From Porogramme epimiltina (lineage: Eukaryota; Basidiomycota; Agaricomycetes; Polyporales; Polyporaceae): a stretch of 33,815 bases of DNA. Below, piece by piece: positions 10,988 to 21,309 of the stretch (position 1 is its first letter; every line of letters begins with the position of its first letter). The notes beneath the pieces are model-generated. The model ran no database searches and was not told the DNA's origin. It was given only the letters and a program-made list of their open reading frames with translations. Where the stretch lies: assembly GCA_900155495.1 (NCBI GenBank), contig FTLJ01000095.1, positions 1-33,815 of the forward strand. The letters are read 5' to 3'. Both the position numbers and the translations under genes were made by a program.

Positions 10988-11924
10988 GCAAATGCCACTG
11001 GATTTGTATATGCGTCACTAGTAGTACTTGGATGAGAATATACTGTGCCTACTGACGATTGACTGATGACGTGCTCTGCATATGCATGCAGTGCGCGTAT
11101 TGTGCGAGAGGCGAGGTTGAGCAGCAAGAGTTCGAACGGCCAGCCTAGTAGTAACGTGCATTGTGACTGAGCGTAAATCAGACGTCCTGAAGTCCGACCA
11201 GAGCATTCACGGCGGCGATTCAAATTGATCGGGAGTGGTCTACTTACAATTTGAACGCCGATTGGACTTTACCTCAACGAGCGTCTACGGGACCAAAATG
11301 GGAGCTCGCAGGAGTATGACGTCAGCAGCCATCTCTTTTACCGTCACCGTCGCCGAAGGCCACCATCCAACGCAGAGGCTCCGGAGCAGACTCAATGATC
11401 AAGCTACCTCCTCTGTCAAGTAAGTCCTTTCAAGTGCTACAGCTATATTGCGTGTTGACGATATCAGAATGCTGTAGCTAGGCGTACACTGCTTGAACTT
11501 CAATCATTGCGCAGGCAGCTCACATAATGGGCTCCTGCTGCGCACTTAATGATGAATGAATAGCCAACTACCCATCTCTCTACAGTGGGCAATGTCAGTA
11601 CACGCTGCTTGTATATCCGCCTACTGGTCGCTGACAGCCTTATGAGCTTTTAGGCCATGCCGTTTTGAAAGTGAGGACAGACCCTAGTGCTAGGCTCGTG
11701 TAGCGGCCTCAGGACTGCCCGTCTTTCGGATAGCGGCCTCAGGCGGCCTCGAGCGGCTTTACGCCGCTTTCAACCCCCTGACACGGGGACGCGCACCTCA
11801 ATGACGAGGCGCATCGGCATCCCCGTCCATGACACTCACAGCCGGCAGCGCAGTCAGGACCCGCGGTATGGTACGCGTCGACATTCTGTACTAGCCACCG
11901 GGAAACGTCGCGCATTGCGCTGGG
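10988..11924. other. Intergenic region before SDR-A1
   Basis: No gene is recognisable. It contains a short duplicated word at 11701-11743 (listed separately) and ends at the SDR-A1 TATA box. Confidence 0.5.
11701..11743. repeat. Duplicated TAGCGGCCTCAGG word upstream of SDR-A1
   Basis: The 13-mer TAGCGGCCTCAGG occurs at 11701-11713 and 11731-11743, followed at once by CGGCCTCGAGCGG. CGG triplets at regular spacing resemble sites of fungal zinc-cluster (Zn2Cys6) factors. It lies about 180-225 bp upstream of the TATA box. The binding role is inference. Confidence 0.45.
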
Positions 11925-11930
11925 TATAAA
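11925..11930 (+). promoter_or_regulatory. TATA box of SDR-A1
   Basis: GGGTATAAAGC lies 100 bp before the ATG at 12030, with a pyrimidine-rich leader (CTCTCATCCTACCCTCC) after it. Confidence 0.6.
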
Positions 11931-12029
11931 GCTAGAGTGTGAGTGTCGTTCTCATCCTCGCGAGAAACCCTGCTCTCATCCTACCCTCCACTTTGATCCT
12001 CACGGGTCTTTCCATTTTCTACAAACACC

Positions 12030-13315
12030 ATGACTGGCCCGTGTACCGCTGCACTCAAGAACAACATGAGCGTTGTAGGACAGATGTTCCCCTCCAAACC
12101 TAAATTTTCTGTCGACCAAATTCCGGATATGACTAGTCGTGTCGTCCTTATCACGGGTACGTACGCTCGCGTTACTTTTGTTTTATCTATTGAGGTTGCG
12201 CCCAGGCGGAAACGTCGGTATAGGCTATGAAACGGCCAAGGTGGGGTTTGTGTATTCAGTGCCTCGCAGACTGCTCATGTTTGTCTTAGGCACTCTTGAA
12301 TCACCACGCAAAGGTGTACATCGCAGCAAGAAGCAAGGAGAGGGCTCTAAAGGCTATCGCAACGCTGAGAGAGGAGACAGGCAACGAGGCCTTCTTTCTT
12401 GAACTCGACCTGGCAGACCTCGCCTCTGTCAAGCGGGCGGCCAGCGAGTTCCTCGTCAAGGAATCTCAGCTGCACATTCTCTTTAATAACGCGTGCGTGC
12501 CTAGTTACCTGAGTCTAATATACTGTACTGACACTCCTATAAGAGGCGTGATGTGGCCCTCAGTCGACCAAATCACGAAAGATGGTTACGACTTGCAATG
12601 GGGTACGAACGTTGTCGGTCACTACTACTTCACCGAGCTGCTATTGCCTGCGCTCCTTGCGGGCGTGAAATCGTCGCCTGACGCACACGCGCGTATCATC
12701 ACGACATCTAGCAGCAGTGCGTATTTGAGCACGCTTGACTGGGACACCTTCAAGGACGGAGTCGCGCGGAGGAAGATGTCCACAGAGAGCCTCTACAATC
12801 AGAGCAAATTCGTGCGTGATTGTGTTATGCACAGTCGGCAGCACTCTAAACGCTTTCACAGGGGAACGTCGTTGTCGCACGCCAGGTAGCGAAACGCTAC
12901 GCCAACATGGGCATCGTCTCTATCTCGCTGAACCCCGGAAACATCCGCACGGAGCTTCAGCGAAACGTTCCTGAGACCGCACGCAAGATCATGGTGAGAT
13001 TGGCTGATACACACTACCATCTAAGGCTCGTGTTTACACACTAAATAGAATGCGGTTGTGCTCGCACCAGCCCCACTCGGAGCCCTCACACAACTATTTG
13101 CCGGTACTATGCCTGAGGCTTTAGACTATAATGGCGAGGTATTAATAACTCTTCACTTGGACCGGATTAACTCAAACTGATATAATACATCACACCAGTT
13201 CCTCGTCCCATATGCTCGTCTCGGTAAATGTCGGCGGGAGGCTTATGACGATGAACTTGGTGAACAATTATGGAGATGGCTTGAAGGCGAGGTCCGCGCC
13301 TTCGAACAACGATGA
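12030..13315 (+). CDS. SDR-A1: short-chain dehydrogenase/reductase, retinol dehydrogenase/WWOX-like
   Basis: Seven exons (12030-12156, 12206-12240, 12290-12492, 12544-12811, 12862-12993, 13049-13138, 13199-13315) encode 323 residues, the same length as paralog SDR-A2. The Rossmann cofactor loop reads TGGNVGIG and is split by intron 1. LELDLADLASVKRAA, NNAGVM, the catalytic serine in ITTSSSSAYL, and YNQSK (the YxxxK catalytic pair) follow. LNPGNIRTEL closes the cofactor site. The C terminus LWRWLEGEVRAFEQR matches the end of A2. Such enzymes oxidise or reduce an alcohol/carbonyl with NAD(P); the substrate cannot be told. Intron 2 (after YETAK) is absent from A2, and A2 has an intron after LNPG that is absent here. 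The acceptor of intron 3 is AAG. The start at 12030 matches the N-terminal length of A2. Confidence 0.87.
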
Positions 13316-14290
13316 CAGGCTACATCTGTAAGTATATTTAGTACTTGCAACACTCATCCGGGATGTAATGCTTGATTGATTGTCGATGTATGATGGAGTT
13401 GTTCCACCGCCACATCATTGTGCTGCCGCTGAGCGACGGACATGACGAGAGCTTGCCGGGGTCGGCCGGCTTTTGTGCACGTGGTCCTGGCCAATACGTG
13501 GCACTGCCATACTGGGCTACAGCGCCGCTGTCTTCGCCGCTGTTCTTCCTACTCAACGCCTCCGTTCCATGGCATCCCTGTGATCCGCTTTCTCATAACC
13601 AAAATATCTTCAATACTTATACCTTGCAGTGAGGAGAAACGGCCAGCATTGTGCGGGTGTGTGGTCTAGACCGAACATCTAACTATAGCACTGACCTACT
13701 CCTGAGGCATCAGGAACGGCATTTGGCTGATGGTGTTCTCTGCTGTGCTCGTTTGTGAACGAAGTCGAGACGCCACTATCCCGCTTCCGACCGCCGTACC
13801 TGCGCACTAATGAAGGCGGTGTCCTTGGTGCTCAATGACATATTGTGCCTCCTGTATGGCATGTCGGCGCCGCATGCCATGCCAACTGTTCCATCGGCAT
13901 TATCACCTTCAAACAAGTTCCTGCGCCGCAATTCTCAAGCGGAATCCACACATCTTACTGCGTTTGAGGACAATCAATACGTCCGGCCACTCTCGGCTGT
14001 ATTCTATGCGCCTGCCAGTGTCGCGCAGCCGCGACCGGGGGCGGGGCCGGGTGCATTTCATCAGCATCACCAGCGCATCTTTCGACGGTGAACACAATGA
14101 TGTTTGAAACTCGACCCGGAGTACTCTGGAGGGGTCGAAAGGGGCCGCCGCCAATGGGCGGGGCACGCGTACCACGCTGAGCCGGTGTTACCTCCGGACG
14201 CGCACCCGTGACGCGCACGGTGGCTTGCACCGCGCGCGCGTCGTTTGGCCGCGCATAGCAGTGTGCGCTTGCCGTCTGGGCCCTACAATC
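13316..14290. other. Intergenic region between SDR-A1 and the GH18 gene
   Basis: No gene is recognisable. Short open frames lack domains or splice partners. A GC-rich segment from about 14030 to 14280 forms the upstream promoter of the GH18 gene. Confidence 0.45.
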
Positions 14291-14296
14291 CTTTGG

Positions 14297-14302
14297 TATA
14301 AA
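14297..14302 (+). promoter_or_regulatory. TATA box of the GH18 gene
   Basis: TTGGTATAAATG lies 136 bp before the ATG at 14433, with a pyrimidine-rich leader (CTTTTTCTTCTTCG) after it. Confidence 0.6.
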
Positions 14303-14432
14303 TGTGGGAGATGTGCGGAGGTGGATCCTCACCCCTCCACTTCATTACTTACTTTCGTTCTCACATTCTCAAGTCCGCTAGTCGGCTTTTTCTTCTTCGT
14401 CGTTCACGCTTTTTATTCTTCACGTCCCAGCG

Positions 14433-15503
14433 ATGTTCTCCTTCCCCCGCATGATCTCTTCCGTCTCTGCCGCGCTGGCGCTGGCCTCTGTGAGCAGCGT
14501 TCTCGCTGTTCCCGTTCCCGAGGCCGCGTCCCTCATGTCGCGTGCCACTTCCATCCCGAGCCCGGCCTTCGTCGTCTACACCGACAAGTTCGTTGATGCG
14601 GGCGTCCTCCCCCCTGCGACCTCCCTCGCTGTAAGTGGCTATATCCCCGACCACTGGCCATCGCTAACACTGGATCAAACAGGGCTGGAACGTCGTCAAC
14701 CTCTCGTTCCTCACCCTTGCCGGTGCCCTCGACCAAGCCTTGGCATATGCCAACCTCGACGCCACCACCAAGGCGGCCAAGAAGGCTGAGTACGCCGCCG
14801 CAGGCATCAACATCGTCGCCTCCGCATTCGGCGAGACCGACCAGCCCACGACCTCCGGCGCGGACCCCGTCGGCACCGCGAACACCATGGCACAGTTCGT
14901 CCTCGACAACCAGCTCGACGGCATCGACGTCGACTACGAGGACCTGACGGCCATGAACAAGGGCGATGGCGCGGCGGAGACGTGGGTCACCACCTTCACC
15001 CAGACGCTCCGCCAGAAGCTTCCGCAGGGCCAGTTCATCCTGTCGCACGCGCCGCTTGCCCCGTGGTTGTCGCCGAACCAGCAGTTCGCTGCTGGGGCGT
15101 ACGTGACGATCAACAAGAACGTCGGCTCGTTGATCGACTTCGTGAGTCTCTCAATGCATCTGATCTTCTCCGCTCACGCTGACCCGCCATACAGTACAAC
15201 ATCCAGTTCTACAACCAGGGCCTGTACGAGGACTGCGCGGGCCTGATCACGACGGCCGGATCGCCGTTCACAGGCTCCGCGCTCCTCGAGATCCCGAAGA
15301 ACGGGTTTGACATCAACAAGCTCGTTCTCGGGAAGCCCGGCGCCGCGAGCGATGCGACGAACGGGTTCATCGACCCTGCGACACTCGGCACGTGTGTCGA
15401 CCAGGCCGTCGCGGCGGGCTGGAAGGCCGGTATCATGGCATTCCAGTTCCCGAACGCCGATGCCGCCTGGATCAAGGCCGCGAAGGGCTCCTCGTTCCAG
15501 TAG
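14433..15503 (+). CDS. Secreted GH18 hydrolase, probably endo-beta-N-acetylglucosaminidase type
   Basis: Exons 14433-14630, 14683-15141 and 15195-15503 give 321 residues. The N terminus (MFSFPRMISSVSAALALASV and on to VLA, about residue 25) is a signal peptide. The GH18 signature DGIDVDYED lies at residues 145-153, with E152 as the expected proton donor and D148/D150 as supporting acids. Family strands are visible: FVVYTDKF, VVNLSFLTLAG, GINIVASAFGE, FILSHAPLAPW, DFYNIQFYNQG and GIMAFQFPNADAAW. GH18 enzymes cut chitin or the chitobiose core of N-glycans by substrate-assisted catalysis. The single-domain form, short length and absence of chitin-binding modules recall fungal secreted endo-beta-N-acetylglucosaminidases such as Endo FV, but a chitinase is possible. 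Introns are 52 and 53 bp. An alternative ATG at 14451 would shorten the signal peptide. Confidence 0.88.
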
Positions 15504-15902
15504 ACGAATCACGAACAACGGTCCAAGACTCGACGATTACGAAGACGACGAGACGGAATCATGCTCCCTGGTGGAGGACTAACGACGAATAATGCCTTAC
15601 GCTAATGTGTACTAATGACTGTAATCTAATGAACGTGCTTTTGGGGTCATTTTTCATTGCTGTGTGACTTCCTCGGCCATGAGTTACATCAACTGCATAG
15701 GAGACGCAAAGCATGGTGAAGATTTTCACATGGGGTTATAGTTTGAGAGCTTTTAGAGGAGGTATAACGGATCGGTGAGCTAGGCCCTGATGGGCGTCAT
15801 GATACTCTCGCCTCGCGCAGATAATTTACAAAAGCCACGGGTTTACGTCGATGTCTGATCTATCCGCCTCGCCATTCTACGCGTTGCTCGCAACAGTGTC
15901 CA
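15504..15902. other. Convergent 3' region between GH18 and SDR-B1
   Basis: The two genes point at each other across 399 bp. It should hold both 3' UTRs. I see no gene and no canonical AATAAA here. Confidence 0.5.
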
Positions 15903-16960
15903 TCAGACCTCCAGCCCCTCCGACCAGGTTTCGTACTTATCCAGATCCTGTGCAACTCCCTCCATCTTTCGCCGCATCCCCACAATGGCATCCCGGCCAA
16001 CAGCAAGCCGGAATGGCGGGTCCTGCAGAATCGCGACCTTGTAAAAGAGCTCTGCAGCCCTCTTCGTGTCCTTCCACTCCCCAACCCATCCACCGCGGCG
16101 GTGTTTGGTGGTCGGGAGGTCAGGATTACGCGCATAAGCGGGATGCGGCTTGGCCCAAGCCTGCTCTGCACCAGGAACTATTGGAGTGTCGACAAGCCCG
16201 GGCTCAATAATTGTGAGCTGTGAAGATGTCGGGAGTTAGATACGGTGCTCTCTATGACAAGCTCTTAGGAGAGAACATACCTTGATATTCCAAGCAGGAT
16301 CCAGTTCCTTGGAGAGCGACTCTGTGATTCCTTCGAGAGCTATTGAGGCCAGGTAAATTGTCGCTCAATGGTGGACAGAAGGCGCTGGGGTGATGGAGTG
16401 TTACTAACCAAACTTTGAGGCTACGTAGAACCCAGCGCCTGGTCCTCCTGAGAAACCCCCAATAGACGACACCTGCAGGAGCCGCCCACCAACACCTGGT
16501 GGGTTGGATTCTCGGAAGAAGCCCAGGGCCGCCTTCGTCACCGCAATTGCACCCCAGAAGTTGGTCTCGAGCAAGGCGCGACCATCGTGGTCTGGCGTGG
16601 CCTCGACTTCGCCTAGGAAGAATATCGCGGCGTTGTTAACGACGACGTCGATCCTTCCGAACGCGTCCTTTGCCTTCGCGAACGCATCGTCGATTTGCGC
16701 GGGTTTGGTGACATCGAGTGGAAGAACGAGAACGGTGTTGGGGTACTTCGAAGCGAGGTCCTCAAGGACAGAGGGCTTGCGCAGCGTCGCGACCACTACT
16801 TCGCCACGCTCCAGTAGTAGTTCCGTGAGAGCACGTCCGAGCCCGGAAGACGTTCCAGTGACTAGAGAGTTTTGAAGCCGATCAGATGCACGTACGACAT
16901 CAGCGAGAGCACGCACTACTCACTGAACCACACACGCGGGCTTGCAGCAGATGGCGACAT
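15903..16960 (-). CDS. SDR-B1: classical short-chain dehydrogenase/reductase
   Basis: Four exons (16960-16924, 16861-16409, 16339-16281, 16217-15903) give 287 residues. Intron 1 splits VWF from ITGTSSGLG, the cofactor-binding TGxxxGxG loop. PLDVT, RIDVVVNNAAI, NFWGA, the serine in VSSIGG and YVASK (catalytic Tyr and Lys) follow in normal order. The usual NNAG is NNAA here. After YVASKF come ALEGITESLSKELDPAWNIK and IIEPG, as in B2 and B3, and the C terminus ends KYETWSEGLEV. The gene is a diverged relative of B2 and B3 with all three intron positions and phases (1, 1, 0) kept, so the family copied by DNA duplication rather than through mRNA. Likely a cytosolic NAD(P)-dependent oxidoreductase; substrate unknown. 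A TATA-like CTATAAG lies about 60 bp upstream (17019-17024 region). Confidence 0.87.
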
Positions 16961-17599
16961 GTTGTGCGGATGAGGACGTAGCAGATTCTGGAGACCTAAG
17001 AAACGGCAACTAGATCAACTTATAGGATCGCTTGCGTCAAGCGCACGGCACCGATTCTCTGGGAGAAAACGCTTCCTGGTGTCGAGTCAAGGTGCCAAAA
17101 CGCGTAGCTGAACCTAGCTTTAGTAAGACTGGAGTCATTGTGGGTCGATGGAACCGCTTCGGCTGTCAGCTGGACCGTCGCTGTTAGCAGCTGTCGTCTG
17201 TGCCCGCGGCAGTAGAGTTGCGCGCGTCAGAGGCGTCAGACATTGAGTTCCTCCGTCGGAGTAGACGTGACGGTGGACGAATGCCGGTCGGGAATTGAGA
17301 GCCTACAATGGAGGAGATGATGTTTATTCTCTGGTATGCATAGAGAGGGCGAGAGATAAGCAAGTACTGACCCACTATGTAGTCCGGGGGCTTGTAAGCC
17401 CTGCGCATTCCCACCGTACCGAGCGGGGGTCCGACGAGGGTCGGCTACTCCACCCCGAGGCACGAGAATGTATATGGTAGTAGCCTGCAGGTAGCAGTGA
17501 GAGACCGCAGCCAAAGCCACGTTGTTGGAAGGGCGAGTTTGTGCGTATTGGATACTGGAGAAGTTGAATTGGAACTCTGCTCGTTTGGGATGAGTCATA
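16961..17599. other. Intergenic region between SDR-B1 and the duplicated segment
   Basis: It holds the SDR-B1 promoter. Minus-strand open frames at 17184-17598 have no recognisable domain or matching paralog sequence. The duplicated unit begins near 17600. Confidence 0.45.
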
Positions 17600-17834
17600 A
17601 TTAGGCGCTCTTAGTGGTCAGTTGGAGCGTGTTATCACTATGCTTATGTAACAAGTATCTCTTAGTTCCCGAGTTCATTAAGGCGCCTAGCCGAAAATTA
17701 CTAGTCTGGCATTGCACGTACAATTGTCAATTCTCCGTTAAGACTCTAAAGAAGCTCAGTTACATTATAGTGTAAGCTTGAGAGCGATGTAACAAGTACA
17801 ATCAGATCATAAACCTGTCAAATTTACTCATCCG

Positions 17835-18928
17835 TCATTGTGCTTTCAACTCGAGGCCCTCCGACCACGATTCATACTCGTCAAGGGTCTTTCCCACCGC
17901 TGCGACCTTCTCCCTCGTCGCCGATATAGCATCCCGACCAACGACGAGGCGCAGTGGAGGCTCGGGGAGGGTCGTGATCCTATAGAAGAGCTCGACAGAC
18001 CGTCGCGTGTCCTTCCACTCCACCTCGCGTCCGTCGCGCCGCCACTTGGTCGTCGGGATGTCCGGGCTGCTTTCATATGTCGGATGCGGCTTCGACCAGG
18101 TCTCCTCCGCTTTAGCGACGACCTCGCTTACGACATATCCGGGCTCGATGAGCGTAAGCTGGAGCAGGCACCGGGTCAGCACTGCCGAAGCCGTTCCCTC
18201 AAAGCGGTGTGAAGTAGTAAATACCTTAATGTTCCACTTCGGATCGAGTTCCATTGCGAGTGTCTCCGTTAGGCCTTCGAGGGCTGGGAAGAGAAGCGCT
18301 GATGAGCGTTTGGAAGAATGGTGCGGGATACACGGTGGCAATACGGTGCTGGTGGCCCGATGGGGAAGCCCACGCACCAAACTTAGACGCGACGTAGAAC
18401 CCCATCCCGGGCGAACCATTAAGCCCAAGATAGGATGAAATTTGAAGGAGGTGACCACCGACACCGGGCGGGTTGTACTCCCGGAACGCTTTCATCGCCT
18501 CCTTTGTCACCGTGAGGGCGCCCCAGAAGTTGGTCTCGATGACGGAGCGCGCCATAGCGTCCTCGACGCCCTCTACCTCGCCGAGGATGCAGAAGCCAGC
18601 GTTGTTGACGACAACGTCGATCCGACCGAACGCATCTCTGGCCTTGGAGAACGCGTTAGCGACTTGTTGAGCATCGGTGACGTCCACGGGCAGGACGAGA
18701 ATGCGGCTGCCGCGGTATTTTGCAACGAGGTCGTTGAGCATCGCGGGCTTGCGCAACGTTGCGACAACGATCTCATTCCGCTCGAGGACGAGTTCTGCGA
18801 GGGCGCGACCAAGGCCAGTCGATGTCCCGGTGACTACATGGGTGTCAGTCAGATGAACGAAGTTATTAGGGGTGTGTATGGTAATAAGGCTCACTGAACC
18901 AGACTCTGGGCGTGCTCAAGGTAGGCAT
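17835..18928 (-). CDS. SDR-B2: classical short-chain dehydrogenase/reductase
   Basis: Four exons (18928-18895, 18833-18378, 18283-18225, 18158-17835) encode 290 residues. Intron 1 splits VWF from ITGTSTGLG as in B1 and B3. PVDVTDAQQVANAF, GRIDVVVNNAGF, NFWGALTVTKEAM, the serine in ISSYLG and YVASK are intact, so the enzyme should be active with NAD(P). The C terminus ends EYESWSEGLELKAQ; B3 ends one residue earlier because of a one-codon difference at the stop. By eye about 28 residues differ from B3. Introns are 61, 94 and 66 bp, and the 94-bp middle intron has the same length in B3. A TATA-like GCATAAATTG lies about 45-55 bp upstream of the ATG. SDR-A2 lies 3.65 kb away and points the other way. 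Confidence 0.88.
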
Positions 18929-19155
18929 GGTAGTAAACAAGGTGGTGTTGGGCTGACGAGGTGAAGTTTCCTCCAATTTATGCCTCGAAGCAGCGTCTGT
19001 TGACTGGCTTGCTCCCAAACCTCGTTAATGCAACGGGTCCCACCCCGCCCTGCGAACCGCATCATGTTCGAGCATAACTGACAGGGATTATGGAAGTATG
19101 CTCACCGACGACACATGGGGATGGACTGGCCGCAGAAGGCGCCAGGGTTCTAGAT

Positions 19156-20468
19156 AATATTGCAGGGTCCGGTCCGGTCCCGGTCCTCGACCGGAATATT
19201 AGAGGAACGAGGGCTGTGACTGTGACCGGACCATCTCAATTCTTGAAGGACCAGTACCAGGATCACACCAGGACCACACCCGGACCAGACTGTGGGGAGG
19301 CTGCAGCCCGGTACCCATCCTAGACCAGTCCTAGACTGGCTCCCAAGCGCATCAGTAGAACGTACGGACCTCTGGACACTCCTAGATGTCATTAGACCTG
19401 TAGATTATAGAATCGGTAGAGACTGCGCAACGTAAAGGTCTGGCTAAGAGGTGGCCGGGTCGCTCGATAGACCTCCTAGACCCCCTAGAGCATGGACGCA
19501 AATATATTTTTAGGGCGAATCATAGTGCAGACTACGCACCGTACCATCCCATGGCTCAGCTCGTGTCACGTACTCCTGATGAAAATCTGAGGGGGACGTA
19601 GGCGGGGCCTGAGGTTGCGGGCCTGAAGCAAGCACCTAGAGATTGGGTCAGAAGGAGGTGGGGAAGGAGGAGAAGTTGTGCAGGTTACAGAGTAGGGAGA
19701 AGTACTGTGCACCCATACGGACATCCCAGGCAGGAAGAACCTGTGGAAGAAGTCAGATTAGGAACTCAAACATAGCGGGGATAAGATGTACCGTTCTCCA
19801 ACGGTTGTGCCCGCGCTACTATGATGTGGAACTATCCCCTCGTTGCCATGGGCACGGGTTGGAAGAGATGTAGCGTCTCGTTACTGTGAGATGTGGAGTC
19901 AGACTTTTGCTGAGTTCAAAGACAGAGGCCTACGTGGCAGTGTTGAGGTAGTGTATATTGTAGTCACTGGGTGTTTATATTATGTGCGTCCTGGCCAGAT
20001 GGGTAGAATTTGCCCACCTCGGCTTGGAGGCCTCTGTACATTTTAGAGTGATTCAGGAGCAGAAAGACGAGGCTTGTGAGCGTGCTCGATGGGTTGTCTG
20101 CACCCGCGACTGCGACGAGGCGAAGCATCGCACCTGCTGTGCATTACAGTCAAACTTCAACTATCAGTTCCTTCCAGTGACGTGCTTTGGTATAGCGATC
20201 TAGTGAGTTGTTTGTCATCATCATCAAGACGAGAGTTCAAATATCGTTCAGCCTATTTTTAGGTGCTGATAGGACCAGTCCAGGACCGGTCTAGGACTGG
20301 TCCTTTCAGTCCTCAAGTATATTGTCGTCGTGGAGGACCGGAACCGTTTCTAAGACTGGACCGGCAGTCCTCGCATTCCGGTCCAGTCCTACGGTCGGCC
20401 CAGTCCCGGTCCTGGGACCAGTCCTGCAAGTTCGCGGGTCCTGGGACCGGACCCCGAACCACCAGAAC
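19156..20468. mobile_element. 1.3-kb GGACC/GGTCC-rich insertion, probably a non-autonomous DNA transposon
   Basis: Unit II lacks this segment: at 25809-25816 it has a single TTCTAGAT followed by sequence that resumes after 20476 in unit I. In unit I TTCTAGAT (19148-19155) and TTCTAGAC (20469-20476) flank the extra DNA, a candidate 8-bp target-site duplication fitting nTnnnnAn of hAT elements. Both ends carry dense GGACC, GGTCC and CCGGTCC words in opposite sense (19165-19340 and 20268-20454), with an 11-bp inverted match GGGTCCGGTCC at 19165-19175 and 20444-20454. Such clustered subterminal words are typical of hAT-type elements. The inverted match does not sit exactly at the ends, so the borders are approximate. 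No open frame looks like a transposase. Confidence 0.65.
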
Positions 20469-21284
20469 TTCTAGACGGCCGACCACGGCAGAGTCAATAG
20501 GATCGGGCCGGTAGTGCTGTGCCGACAAAGGGAAGCTCAGGTAAGTCAAGACACTGGAGGTCGATATTAGGGTGGGGAAACCGGGGAAGACGTACGAAGT
20601 GTCACTCCGGAATCGGCTGCCGGAGCAGGCTGAGGGAGAACACCTGCCGGGGTACAGTGGTAGCTCATGAAACGTACAGCCACCATTGATCATGTCGTCG
20701 ATATCGCTTCTTCGTGTCTTGCGAGCGCTGCCAAAAGAAGAACCATTGGGCGATGGAGCTGCTGCGTGACGTGTCATACCTCGCCAATAAACGAGGCCGG
20801 ACGTGGCACACCTCCATCAGGAGGGCCCTCGGTCTTTGAGCCATTGCAATCTACTATTCATAAGTCACTAAGCGGGATAAAGGCCTACGGAGATAAGCGT
20901 TTACTCGCCGCACGGAAGCTTTGGGTAAAACGGGCGCGCACCGTTTTATCGTCAGCTGCTGGGGCTGCCGACCCAGCGACTGCACGCGCGGCTAATACGT
21001 TTTGCTGGAGTAAAATCTTCCGTAGTATGGAGATGTGGAACAACTTAGCGGCATCTCATCGAACATGTTCCGTCGACATCTCTGGGTGCGGCCGCCCCGA
21101 GGCCGAAGTTCTGGCAGTATTTGGCATCCACTGTATGACAGGACCCCACTGGCCACGCCGCCCGTGGCCGCCCTTCTGGCATCTTCAGTCGCGAGAAGAC
21201 CCCCGGTAGCATAGAATAATCAGGCTAAAGGGTTGAAGTATCAGCCCAGCAAAATGTGGGCAATAGCCTCCAGTATAGTCGCAG

Positions 21285-21309
21285 GTGGGAGTCGAACTCC
21301 AGATCCCAC
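21285..21309. repeat. Short hairpin retained in both spacers
   Basis: GTGGGA (21285-21290) pairs with TCCCAC (21304-21309) across a 13-base loop. The matching place in unit II (about 26604-26626) keeps GGGA...TCCC although the surroundings differ. On the minus strand the loop reads GTTCGACTC, like a pol III B box. A CACGTG lies 44 bp further on (21353-21358) and is also kept in unit II (26663-26668). Confidence 0.35.

Noticed and set aside
11125..11145. tRNA-like GTTCGAACTC on the minus strand
   Set aside because: No pairing stem on either side of the loop.
14533..15048. Long open frame on the minus strand opposite the GH18 gene
   Set aside because: It is a shadow caused by GC-rich codons; the plus strand has the GH18 signature, signal peptide and splice sites.
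17184..17598. Minus-strand open frames between SDR-B1 and SDR-B2 as a remnant of an SDR-A gene
   Set aside because: No residue pattern of either SDR type can be found in any frame.
18442..18897. Plus-strand frame opposite SDR-B2 (and the like at 25123-25615)
   Set aside because: Mirror frames of conserved SDR codons; both copies show them because the genes are duplicated.
21285..21309. tRNA gene suggested by GTTCGACTC on the minus strand
   Set aside because: The T-stem does not pair and no acceptor or anticodon arm can be formed around it.
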